From Saccoglossus kowalevskii (lineage: Eukaryota; Hemichordata; Enteropneusta; Harrimaniidae), in contig NW_003114958.1 in assembly GCF_000003605.2 (NCBI RefSeq), forward strand, positions 144,154 to 208,153: 64,000 nt of DNA, read 5' to 3'. Positions 55,301 to 64,000 of this stretch are shown here, one piece after another. Below the pieces are notes generated by a model that worked only from the letters and a program-made list of their open reading frames with translations, searched no databases and had not been told where the DNA came from. The position numbers and the translations under genes are program-made. Every line of letters starts with the position of its first letter. Within the stretch, counting starts at the first letter, position 1.

Positions 55301-58300
55301 GCTACATCAATTTTCTGTTATTTTTAACAAATTCTGGTCAAGATCAGTAACCAATGTGCAATTATGCACATTTGGTTCAAAATTAATAAAGGACTTACAG
55401 AAAAATAGACAAAATGAATATGGCGTTAAACGGGAGATCTCACACAAGCAAAAGGTTCATACTAGATGTGTTGAATTATAGGCAGGATTTTGAATTCAGA
55501 AAAGATCATATCACCTCAAGATCATGTTTTATTTTTTTTACATGGAAAGACAACAAACAAATTATGCAACATATATAAGACATATACAAACTCCTCAACT
55601 TACCAATAATGTTTCTTCTATAGTCAGCAGGAATAAACTGAGCAGACCAGCCTGGAAACTCATCAACATCCAACGTTGTCGTTATAAGGAAGTTATAATA
55701 CTTATAAGCAACATGCGTCAAGTCCTGAGAAATGAGAAATAAAACATTTCAATTACCGGTATCATTGACAACCAGAAAATATAACATTTCAGACATTATT
55801 TTTGCACCGTTTCATAAATAGTAAAGTGAATGAATCAATTTTAAGACCAATTAAATGATGGATGCAAAACAGAGTATGGTGAAAAAACATTAGCAGCATT
55901 AAGAAGCAATTACTAATTTCATAAGTTAAAAGTCAGACAATGGACAATACATGTAATCAATGTATTTGACACAGGTGGTATACATCGTTTGTGACCCATA
56001 TCGAACAAGACAACTATCACATGTAATCAATGTATTTGACACAGGTGGTATACATCGTATGTGACCCATATCGAACATGACAACTACCCATGTGAATATT
56101 TTCACTTCAAAATATACGAATTTTTTGGTTCCACAGAAAGTCCCTGGTTGTTACTGAGCAACTGTGTGCTTGCCCCAGGTTCTCACACAGGGAAAACACA
56201 TACTTGTATGTTATTTTCAAGAAATGTTGTACGGAGGAGACCAATATGTGTGCATATAAAGGAAAAACACAGTTTTCATATTTTACAAATTTTTTACAAA
56301 CTTTGAAAGTAACCTAGATGCCTACAAAACAGATTTAACATAGTCAGAGAAAAACTGATTGTACAGCTAAATAACCAGCTGAATGGAAATGTCTCGATCA
56401 ATAATGATGCCTTCCTCTGCTCCCCCCTTTTTTGTGTGCAAATAGCAGCAAAGCAACCAAAAAAAACTTAGAACTTGGGAGCCTGGATTGACTATACCGT
56501 TTTTGCAAGCTGGTATGATCCTGATTAAACGAACATCTGTTGACGCTAACAATAACAAAAAAAATGTAATTTCTTAATTCTTGTGTTGATATCGCTTGTG
56601 ATACTGTAATTGTCATTCAGAATTTCTAGTTGTTTAGTTGCGAAATTTTACAACGAAATTGTATTGCTGATATTGAAGTTCTGTGTTGGACATTATGTAG
56701 TTCAACCGGCTCTGTTTATGTATGTACAAAGGTTAAATGGTGTACACAATTGCGGTTTCATCGCAGGTGAGGTCACCATAATCTAATCTGAGATAAGAAG
56801 GGCTTCAAATGAGTACATTGGTATCTCCATCAGACACACATAAAGGAATGACCTAGTGCAAAAACTCATATTGTTTATATTATAAACCAATTTTAGCAAG
56901 CGATGAATTATCACAAATTTTGAGAATCATGGAAAATTATGAAATACTGCAGCAATGAAGATTTCATTGCGGTCGTTAACCTTTCTACAATAAAGTCAAC
57001 TCTTGTCAACCATTCACAATACAAACTTATAAAAAAATTTGAAAATTTAAAAAAAAAATTTGATCAAGACCTGCAGACAATGGGAAGCTGAGTCCATTTA
57101 ATTAAAAATAAGAAATTATAGAAAACTATCAAAAAATTGGCAAAATTTTGCCACAGAATGTTGGTTGGAAAAATTATGGTATTCAAATTGTAAAGACAGC
57201 TACATTTGTGACCTTACCTCTCAAATTAGGAAATATTTCTAGTGGTGACAATTTTAACGGTTTACAAAACTCAAATTGGGTCACGAATGAATAATTGTTT
57301 GGACGTTTAAGTACAATTATACCAATATAATAATAAAGGGTGATTGTTAGTCAAAATAAACCCATGATACTGAACTTTGGCCAGCTAAACATGTTTGTTG
57401 ATTGATTAATACCTCCAAAAAATGTTATCACGCAAAGTATTTGCATGTTAACTATGTCAAAAGTTACCGCCAAAACTGATAATTACCGGGCATTCCTGTA
57501 GATTTCTTTTGGTGATTGAGTTTTCAGAATCGTACATGTCATTCAAGTTTACCAAATTGCACTACCACAAACTCAAAATGTGAAGTAATCCCCGCATGAG
57601 ATTGAACCATGATCAGTTTCTGATCTGTGATCAATTTCATGTACAGCCAGTTTCAAATTTACAAAATGGCTCTTCATATTGTTACTGTGTTCAAGAAAAC
57701 ATTGAACATTACATTACATACACTTTAATACTAAGCGAGTTGAGTTTAAAGGGCGGTGGTCGTCGCACTGCACATATCCGTCATTTGTGTTGATGAGCAT
57801 TGATTTCCCCATAATCCAGTGCGCTCTTCTAATGGAAATCCAAAGTATGAGGTTTGACCTCAGCGCGACTTGCACTAATTCCCCCGGTGACTCCTTTGAT
57901 ACCTCCAATCATCTAAATGAATACCTAATTAGAGCTTGGTAAGGTCTCAGTTTGTACTCGTTGATCTGCGCAACAGTCAAGGTCGCCATCTTTGAGACTC
58001 GTATATCTCGGGCATGCGTAGCGCGACAACTACCACCCTTTAATACTCACTAGATTATAGCTTGTCCAGATACAAAAAAATAACATGCATGTTATATTTA
58101 ATGAATTTGGTACATGGCCTAATTTACTTAAATTTTAAATGAAACATAGAATGACAACACAACTCTATAAATAATATTTTACCTGTAAAAATGGAGACTT
58201 CTCGGTGATGTTATCACCATGTGCCAGTGCTATCAGTATTGGTAACTCCTGTGCACTTCCACTTTTCCTGTTAAAATAACAACAAAGTATTACAAAGTTG

Positions 58301-58913
58301 CTGTGTGGTAAGGTACATGTAATGCATTTCGTCACTGACGGATGATATTCATAATTTTTGACAACTAATAAAGCATATTGTAAAACTGATTTACCACTTC
58401 ACCACATTCAGTTGAAAATGACAAAAATAATGAAATTATAGCTACGCATATTTAAAAATATCTGAGAAAATATAGAAAAACAAATTTCACTGACCAGTTA
58501 GAGCTTGTATGAAAAGAGGTTTCTGTGATTTGTGTCACGGGCAGTCTTCTGTGGTCTTCAATAAAATCCACCAACATATCGGTACAAGCAGCATGGTCAT
58601 CCTCACAACGTTGACCAGGTCTTATGTCATATCTGCAAACAAAAACATGACTTTCATAATACATGTAGTAAATCTTGCAGTACTGTGCCGAATCAGTTGA
58701 GTACCAATGCAATAAAACAAAATCTTAGTTTTGGCTTCTTTATTTTATTTATTTTTAAATATGTATTTACCTCAAAGTACATGTGTATGCATGAAGACAA
58801 TACAGCGGGAGTATCGATCGCCGTGCAGTGGAGGTCGATACGATGGCGTACTGTCCGAGTAAACATTCCATATTTGGAATTCGCATTACCTTATATGGTA
58901 GAATTAAAATACC
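49090..58913 (-). CDS. Thioredoxin-fold protein of PDI/calsequestrin style, C-terminal 240 residues
   Basis: Five exons on the minus strand join in phase: 58913-58771, 58632-58495, 58267-58183, 55724-55604 and 49325-49090 (stop TAG). The visible part reads like a non-catalytic thioredoxin fold: DMLVDFIEDHRRLPVTQIT is the helix-and-linker seen between PDI domains, ELPILIALAHGD a first strand, FLITTTLDVDEFPGW the central strand, ILPSLFVYP the cis-proline strand, and SSDEMDTFVKRVLENEK the last helix. No CxxC is visible. Three N-glycosylation sequons (NIT, NTS, NDT) fit a secretory-pathway protein. It ends KTEHF, not KDEL-like. The 5' part, with any signal peptide or catalytic domain, lies upstream of 58913. 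Fold assignment is by pattern recognition; the subfamily (ERp44, ERp27, TXNDC16 or calsequestrin-like) is open. Confidence 0.7.
49647..49843. mobile_element. Foldback MITE
   Basis: It ends aaaatattttactgta, with mirrored cattattttcactgaaagga at the left, and is related to 23275-23467. Confidence 0.5.
50442..50677 (+). mobile_element. piggyBac-like MITE, 236 bp
   Basis: TTAACCTTTTCACCACCAG at the left and CTGGTGGTGAGAAGGTTAA at the right are inverted termini with one mismatch, ending in the TTAA target of piggyBac elements. It is non-coding. A second copy lies at 52039-52256 and a reversed fragment at 53789-53859. Confidence 0.75.
51112..51265. repeat. Foldback repeat fragment
   Basis: ctgtaaaacatgtcatttta at the left, followed by repeated gctaatttagctaat and tttcgctag words, as in the 46515 copy. 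The right end is unclear. Confidence 0.4.
51640..51812. repeat. Foldback repeat fragment
   Basis: Ends aatgtgttttacagta; the interior has mirrored gcgctaaaatatgcgc and attcgcaaattac words. The left end is worn. Confidence 0.4.
52039..52256 (+). mobile_element. piggyBac-like MITE, second copy
   Basis: About 80 percent similar by eye to 50442-50677 along its length, from ttaattttttcaccaccag to aaatctggtggc. The right TTAA is lost. Confidence 0.65.
52567..52713 (+). repeat. G-rich tracts, possible G-quadruplexes
   Basis: Two clusters of G runs (52567-52607 and 52680-52713) with single T or C between runs. Each has enough runs of three or more G to form a quadruplex on the plus strand. Confidence 0.7.
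53130..53293. mobile_element. Foldback MITE
   Basis: Right end aaagtattttactgta; the interior has repeated cagtgaaaataaaatccagc words, as in 49647-49843. Confidence 0.5.
53473..53707. mobile_element. Inverted-end element, longer copy
   Basis: tctcccagg--agaattctat at the left and aaggaactctgggaaggaga at the right, 235 bases. The copy at 38896-38973 has the same ends with most of the middle missing. Confidence 0.65.
53789..53859 (-). repeat. piggyBac-like MITE fragment, inverted
   Basis: Reverse complement of the left end of 50442-50677: actataaacaggactatttt through ctggtggtgaaaagattaa, ending in TTAA. Confidence 0.6.
53905..54110 (+). repeat. Dispersed repeat, second copy
   Basis: Relative of 11405-11615: ttccatgcttaataatttgc, agtaagggtatttc, gatttttgcgacagacgttt and atgcaagatct, in the same order. 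Confidence 0.6.
54543..54695 (+). CDS. Candidate plus-strand exon inside the thioredoxin-fold gene intron
   Basis: Strong acceptor (tttattttgtcacttcatcag) and consensus donor (CATCTG|gtaaga) enclose 51 codons, phase 0: RSDGSGTQEGLSCVKCSRAI onward, with CVKC and a third Cys 17 residues on. A second open frame (54638-54871, including SYLEDCFTEIANIHRAVATV) overlaps its end and runs into an AATAAA. The two frames do not join. It could be an exon of an antisense gene or a decayed copy of one. Not recognised. Confidence 0.3.
55604..55724 (-). CDS. Thioredoxin-fold gene exon
   Basis: Acceptor atttctcatttctcag, phase 0 in; donor TATTG|gtaagt. Encodes DLTHVAYKYYNFLITTTLDV then DEFPGWSAQFIPADYRRNII, the helix and central strand of the fold. 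Confidence 0.85.
55951..56090 (+). repeat. 70-bp tandem duplication derived from the TTAA MITE core
   Basis: 55951-56020 and 56021-56090 are two 70-base units with about six differences. Each unit follows the MITE core in order (aatcaatgtatttgacacag, ggtatacatcg, gtgacccatatcgaaca, gacaact), diverged from aaacaatgtattttacacgc and cccatatcgaacagg. It lies in an intron of the thioredoxin-fold gene. Confidence 0.75.
57746..58043 (+). mobile_element. TTAA-flanked MITE, long subfamily (298 bp)
   Basis: It has the same terminal signature as the 133-bp family (TTAA-AGGGCGGTGGTCGTCGC left, GCGCGACAACTACCACCCT-TTAA right), but the core is unrelated and about 250 bases long. It is non-coding. A worn 3' fragment of this subfamily lies at about 25935-25975. 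Two cores sharing one terminus suggests mobilisation by the same transposase. Confidence 0.75.
58183..58267 (-). CDS. Thioredoxin-fold gene exon
   Basis: Acceptor gttattttaacag, phase 2 in; donor TTACAG|gtaaaa. Encodes KSGSAQELPILIALAHGDNI then TEKSPFLQ, the first strand of the fold with an NIT sequon. Confidence 0.85.
58495..58632 (-). CDS. Thioredoxin-fold gene exon
   Basis: Acceptor tttttgtttgcag, phase 2 in; donor AACTG|gtcagt. Encodes YDIRPGQRCEDDHAACTDML then VDFIEDHRRLPVTQITETSF and five more, with two Cys seven apart and the inter-domain helix. Confidence 0.85.
58771..58913 (-). CDS. Thioredoxin-fold gene exon (most 5' seen)
   Basis: Acceptor tgcggtattttacag, phase 0 in; donor TTTGAG|gtaaat, phase 2 out, which joins the next exon in frame. 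Encodes GILILPYKVMRIPNMECLLG onward to AYTCTL. Residues are less typical than those of the downstream exons, so this one is less sure. No exon further upstream could be placed. Confidence 0.6.
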
Positions 58914-60101
58914 CTGTAAAATACCGCAAAATTTTGGCACTCTGTAACTTATGGTGTTACAGTGACAGTTGTATAATAAATAGTATTTCATTTTATTTTA
59001 TTTTGTTTTTTGTTAATATAAATTACTTATTCATTTGCTTGTAGTTTTTTTTTTCCAAAGTTTTGGTGGGCTTTCGCATTTACCAAAACTTTAAAAAACA
59101 CCAAAAAAAAAAATTAAATACACATTTGAAATAAAAAAAAAAAAAAGCTTATTTTAATCAGATTGGTTATAGACAAACACACTTGTTTACACTAAAAATA
59201 TTTCAATGGCACAAAAGTTACAAATCTGTTGCTATCCGCATTTTTGTTTACTTATTTGTTTGTCTGTATCAAAAGTATCCATGAATAATTAATCATAATG
59301 CTTGGTGATGTCATTCCTGAACTATCGCATTATTACCGTATAATTTTTTTTTTTTTTTTTAAACATTTTTTGAAAACAAGAAGGAAATGACAGAGATTTG
59401 GCGCTTAGTAAACTTTAGAGAAGTAAGGTTAATACGAACCTGGAATTTACCACACCAGTGTCATTATTTCTGATTTTATCAATAAGCACAGTAAATGGCA
59501 CAAAATGGCAGATTTCATAGAAATTTCATCTGGATACAATTAGTTTAATTCTACGATTTCTAAGGTCATTCAAGTAAAGCTAGCTGCAGGCTATGAATAC
59601 TGTGAAACAAAAAACTTAAACACATTAGATCTTGTATATCTCCCCCACCTGTCATGGCAAATCACCACCTGTTGTGCTTCCAAATAAAATGACTGCATAA
59701 AAATGATGTTGTAATAAATCTTTTCATGTAATTATCAATTATTGTAATTACTTAGTCTATCTGTGATGTATTTCCTTGTTAAAAAAAAATATCAATTTGG
59801 TGTATTTTGCAAGAACTGCACAAACAGAACTATGAGGGAATATGCCCTTACGAGTTAATTCGTAAAGTGTTCTTTTATCGTTTAAGTCTCCAAATACATT
59901 TAACTTTTAACAACAAATGTGTGTTTTTTCACTTAGTTTCTTCACCTACTGAGGCCATTTTTTCCATTAATTTTGGCTTTTTACAGACACTGTATTAATC
60001 GCTTGATTTGTTTTTTACAGTGATTTGTTTAAAATTGTTTTAAATCAGTAAAATTCGCTTTTATTAATAAATGACAGACAAACAAGTCATTGAAAATGAC
60101 A

Positions 60102-61034
60102 CAGTCCCCGTTAAATTTTTGAAAGTTCTCTTTGTGCTCGTCATATTAAAGCAGAGGGGTTGTCGCTAGCGTGTCCTTGAAACTTGAGTTCCAAGTGGCG
60201 TATACAACAGATTGTTTATTTACATCAAAACACATGTTCCGTGTAGTAGTAATGTGGCCAAAAATAAAAACGGCCGTTATTCGGCCATCTTTGATCTGAT
60301 TATGAAACACACTGATATGTATGATGTATGTGCCAAATACGAATGAAAATGGTACATAAATTGTGGAAATATAGTAGTAAGGCCAAAAAGTCAGATTGCT
60401 GTCAATCGGTCATCCTTGACCAGATTTTGAAACAAACTGTCATGGACATGCATCCTAACATGTATAAATTGCATGTACGTATGTGCTAAATTTAACGAAA
60501 ACTGACAGAGCACGTCCAAGATACCGCATAAAAAAACAAAAACAAGATGCCTGTCAGTTGACCATCTTTGATCCAATTGCAAAATAAATCGTCATGGACA
60601 TGTATCCTAACATGTATAAAGTACATGTATGTGCCAAATTTAATGAAAACTGACAGAGCACGTCCAAGATACCGCATAAAAACAACAAGATACCTGCCAG
60701 TTGACTATCTTTGATCCAATTGCGAAATAAATCGTCATGGACATGTATCCTAACATGTATAATCAATGTACCAAGTTTGAATGACAACTGACAAAGCATG
60801 TCCAAAATACAACATTTTCAAAAAACAAGATGGCGTCTAGTCGGCCATTTTGAATCGAATCGCTAAACCACTGCATGTGCACATGTCCCACATAAAGTAC
60901 TAGGCACATGCAAAGAATGAACGGAATCGGTCCAAGGGATTCTGAGATATGACTCCGGACAGACGCATGGACGCACGGACGCACGGAGACCGAATTATAA
61001 GTCCCCGTTTTCGGTCTTCGTCCGAACAGGGACT
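60102..61034 (+). mobile_element. 0.93-kb element with inverted ends and five tandem units
   Basis: agtccccgtt at the left and aacagggact at the right are inverted ends. Inside are five units of about 130-150 bases, with cgtcatggacatgtatccta, acatgtataaagtacatg and actgacagagcacgtccaag in units 2 to 4; units 1 and 5 are more diverged. The right part has a gacgcatggacgcacggacg run, then a small hairpin (gtccccgttttcggtcttcg region). Non-coding. Elements with this build are common in marine invertebrate genomes, but the family is not named here. Confidence 0.6.
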
Positions 61035-62626
61035 AAAAAAAACAACAATGAAATAATTTTTGCAATTTTTACCAAAAACAAATACAACAAAACTTAGTGA
61101 AACTAGTGAAATGGTTAGGTGAGAAATGAAAAGTAAACTGAAATAATCCACAGTGAGTTGCCCTTCTATAAAGCAGAATAATTTTTTAAAATGATTTTTT
61201 AATATGCTAGTGGGAAAGTTTCATATTTTAAACCAGTTCTGTATTTTGATTTTTTTTAATCTGTATACAAATCACAATACTTATCAAAATATTATGGAGT
61301 AAAAGAGCGTTCAATTAATTAAAAATATCTGAAATAATATTGACATTTAACAATCATTACTCAAAAAGAAAAAAATATTTTTTTTCACCAAATTGAAGAT
61401 GAGCAAGATTTAATTGTTAATTGCCAAAGCGGACTGTTGTCACTTTCAAAAATCAAATCTACGAAATTGTTTCCAGATTTTTTCAATAACTTTGATCAAT
61501 ATCTGGAGCCAATGATTATTTTTGACTATTTGGTCTAAAAATAAAAAAATAAACTTTAGAAAATAGCATAAAAATGTGCAAAAAATGGACCAAAAACTTA
61601 AGAAAAATAATGGGGTTTTATGAGGTACAAAGCTATTCAAATTCGTGCAGTAAATTCTTAGTACTGAATTGTGGGTAATGTAAGCAAGAGACGTAAAGCC
61701 TATCTACATGAAACAGGAAACAAAAGATACATTGGCAAATAAATAACACTTAGCGGTCCAGTCAACTACTTCTCAAAAAGTGAAAATGTCTCCCAGTGAA
61801 AATGTATTTCAGAAATATGCCTGTAAGTAATTTAAAAGTGAGTACGTGCCATCTGTCTTGGTGTTTAGAAAAAAACTTATATAAGATTTACAATTAAAAC
61901 CAAGATGAAATTGTTCTACGAATGAAAGTAAATTACGAGAGAAAATTATAAAATCTTGTCATATATTGATATTTAAAATAAAGAAAATACTGGCAGATTT
62001 CAGGGAGTATTTATATATATATATATATATATCACACCTTGTTTTGTATTATTTGACAATTTTAAGAAGACTGTGTGTGCATTAAATGTTTATCACAATT
62101 AGTTGGTTGTCTGTAACTTGATCCCGGATATGTTTTTCTGTTCAAATGTGCCTTCTGGAGGTGGGGGGAGGCTCTTTGTTTGCATACATAGTTACATTGA
62201 TGTTGAAAATAAACTATAGATTGAACATCAGGGGTTTATCTAGAAAAAAATTGCAAGAGGGAGCACTGCAATTCAGCAGAGCCACCAAGTGGGAGGGGGG
62301 GGGGGGGTAGGGTTCTCCCTACCAGGGTGTGGAGTTTTTGATAATTCTAAGTTAAGCTTCCTTGAGGCCAAAATTACTATCAGACAGGTCATAGTTGTAG
62401 ACTGTGGCCACATGTGATGTCAATGTCAATCAGCCTAAGAATTTTATGGTTGCCAAACAATCTGCTCCCCGGGGTAAGGGAGCGCATGGCCATGGTATGA
62501 GGGCGCTGAACCCCTGTTACCTTGTTTAAAAAAATTCATGAACATAAATGTGATGAAAATAAAATCACTTCTTTTTGTAATTTTGTTGACCTAAATAAAT
62601 TTGTTGAGAAAATAAAATATTATATG

Positions 62627-62775
62627 TACCGTTTATTTTCACTATTTTGATTTTTTTGACCATGAGTTTTATTGTTATTTGAACATTATCACATAGATTT
62701 AATTTAACAGATTTTACTTATAAGCGAAAATAGCGAAATTTAAACCCAGAAAATATTTCTAATGCATTTACAGTA
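62627..62775. mobile_element. Foldback MITE
   Basis: taccgtttattttcactatt at the left, gcgaaatttaaacccagaaa then tttacagta at the right. Same family as 19549 and 27891. Confidence 0.55.
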
Positions 62776-62859
62776 GAGCAACTTGTTAATTTTTTTCTCT
62801 AGAGGGCACTGTTTCGAAAAAGGCAATAAGGCTCTGTAATAGACTTCCCTATTCAAACA

Positions 62860-63186
62860 ATCCTCGGGGGCGGACATCTGGGCATTTTCACTGCCTGACA
62901 ACCATCGCGGTGAAAACAAAGGCCAAAAAATCGTAGAAAACAGTACTTTGGGATGTTATTGAGACTCCCCTGAACAGTGTAACAAGATTATTCCTACGTG
63001 TGTAACATATATAAATTTGATTGTTCAGGATTACTTCAAAGTTGAGTTTGTGTTGTTTTCTCGAATTTTCATCGGCTCGACCGGCGTTCCACAGCAGCGC
63101 GCACAGAGCCCATAGAAATGCATGGTACAGTGGTGCGCGTCTTAGCAACGTGGAACGTCCTGTGATGTAGCTCCGCCCCCGAGGAT
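62860..63186 (-). mobile_element. MITE with ATCCTCGGGGGCGGA termini, copy 2
   Basis: About 327 bases with intact 15-base inverted termini. Flanks ttcaaaca and atcaaata agree at six of eight positions, hinting at an 8-base target duplication as in hAT or P-type elements. It shares with copy 1 the minus-strand frame around LNFEVILNN. Small deletions relative to copy 1 alter the frame's end. Confidence 0.75.
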
Positions 63187-63673
63187 ATCAAATAATAGTC
63201 AAAATTATCACTTTCAACATCAGACCAGACCAAAAAAAAAAAGCCAGTTGTTCAAAAGAAAAATTTCAAACCTTCAGAGACGAGGGCGCACTTCACTGAC
63301 AAGGTTCTCATATCAAAGTAGTGGGATGTAAAAACCAACTTTGATTAATCCTCTTTCCATTTTGAAACATAAAGAAAATATTTTGTAAAATAATCCTGTG
63401 ATTCATTCTATTCACGGATGTGACAATTATTGTCAGATTGTGCCTAATTTTTAGACAAAGTCACTAATGTAAATGATTGGCTAGTTTCTGATCTTCAAAC
63501 CATTTAATGTTTTTTTAAATTTAACCATTTTATGAGTTAGAAAAAACACTCTGTCTGTCAAAGAATTTCATCACAAATATTTTTGTTTTTTATTCTTGAT
63601 AGCTTGGTTCCTGCTAAATTAAGCTTGTATGTAAACCAGTAACCAGACAGACAATATTTTTTCAATATCTCAG

Positions 63674-63748
63674 ATGAGCCACAACTGTTATGGCTCCAAT
63701 TCTGCCATTGACCTTGAATCCAATGATGTCATACAAGCAATAATGAAG
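63674..63748 (+). CDS. Candidate plus-strand exon near window end
   Basis: Strong acceptor (ttttttcaatatctcag) and usable donor (ATGAAG|gtacac) enclose 25 codons in phase 0: MSHNCYGSNSAIDLESNDVI then QAIMK. The minus strand is also open here (including RELIRELMVYLHYCLYDIIG), so strand and coding status are unsure. Confidence 0.3.
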
Positions 63749-64000
63749 GTACACCATAAGTTCTCTAATGAGCTCTCTACCACTCTGCTGGTTCTGCTTT
63801 TTTTGTCTAAAATCAGCTGATTTTTAACTGACCAAAACTATTCAATGTCATCACAGTGTACTGTTAACCACTTTAAGTTCAAGAGCAACAAATCTTTGCA
63901 AGTCAGGGACAATTGGGAGATTTTGTAGCAGTGAAAAATCCTCAGAGGTATTAAAATTCACAAAATGTTGTTTTCACACATTGCCATAAAAACCTGATAT

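Larger units (their letters stand above)
49326..55603 (-). other. Intron of the thioredoxin-fold gene
   Basis: A 6.3-kb intron packed with repeats: foldback MITEs (49647-49843, 51112-51265, 51640-51812, 53130-53293), piggyBac-like MITEs (50442-50677, 52039-52256, and a fragment 53789-53859), G tracts (52567-52713), an inverted-end element (53473-53707) and a dispersed repeat (53905-54110). It also holds one possible plus-strand exon (54543-54695). Confidence 0.5.
58914..63673. other. Repeat-rich flank upstream of the last placed exon
   Basis: No exon with matching phase was found. It holds the 60102-61034 element, TA run (62011-62031), a G tract (62288-62309), a foldback MITE (62627-62775) and the GC-terminus MITE (62860-63186). 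It may still be intron of the thioredoxin-fold gene. Confidence 0.4.

Noticed and set aside
59440-59530. Minus-strand stretch (FYEICHFVPFTVLIDKIRND-like) as an upstream exon of the thioredoxin-fold gene
   Set aside because: In the attractive frame there is no AG acceptor after the preceding in-frame stop. The frame that has an acceptor gives an unconvincing peptide and the wrong phase.

Overview
This window is nuclear DNA from a metazoan: AT-rich, with kilobase-scale introns, GT-AG splice sites, microsatellites, minisatellites and many short non-autonomous DNA transposons. There is no bacterial or organellar signature. Intron and repeat style suggest a marine invertebrate (deuterostome or lophotrochozoan), but the species cannot be fixed from sequence alone. 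One 50-N assembly gap lies at 12908-12957. I saw no viral or LTR-type fossil and no toxin gene.

Four host genes can be assembled by hand from splice sites and codon phase. (1) Gene A, plus strand, ATG at 1952: at least nine exons join in phase up to 28408, giving about 680 residues of a mostly disordered, Ser/Thr-rich basic protein that I do not recognise. Its last exon is unresolved and its 3' UTR probably ends near 30.5 kb. (2) A small gene on the minus strand, nested in a gene A intron (17284 to 15588), with two exons predicting about 96 residues of unknown function. (3) A KLF2/KLF4-type Krueppel-like factor on the minus strand (33134 to 31394), two exons, 356 residues, convergent with gene A. 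(4) The 3' part of a thioredoxin-fold protein of PDI/calsequestrin style on the minus strand (58913 to 49090). Its five last exons give 240 residues, and its 5' end lies upstream of 58913, perhaps beyond the window.

Layout: 1-1951 is upstream DNA with one MITE. 1952-30.5 kb is gene A, whose introns hold microsatellites, MITEs, the nested gene and a 1.3-kb minisatellite. 30.9-33.4 kb is the KLF gene, with a well-formed CCAAT/MEF2/TATA promoter at 33289-33360 that is best formed pointing away from it. 33.8-49 kb is gene-poor. 49-59 kb is the thioredoxin-fold gene, with repeat-rich introns. 59-64 kb is repeat-rich, with a 0.93-kb element of tandem units and one possible plus-strand exon near the end.

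The repeats are the other notable content. They include a TTAA-flanked 133-bp MITE family with near-identical copies, a longer relative, and a 70-bp tandem duplication derived from its core. There are also a piggyBac-like MITE, a MITE with a GC-rich ATCCTCGGGGGCGGA terminus, foldback elements ending in TACTGTAAAA, and tRNA-derived SINE-like sequences. I found no convincing new biological system. The most useful leads are the unrecognised gene A, the nested antisense gene and the divergent promoter beside the KLF gene.
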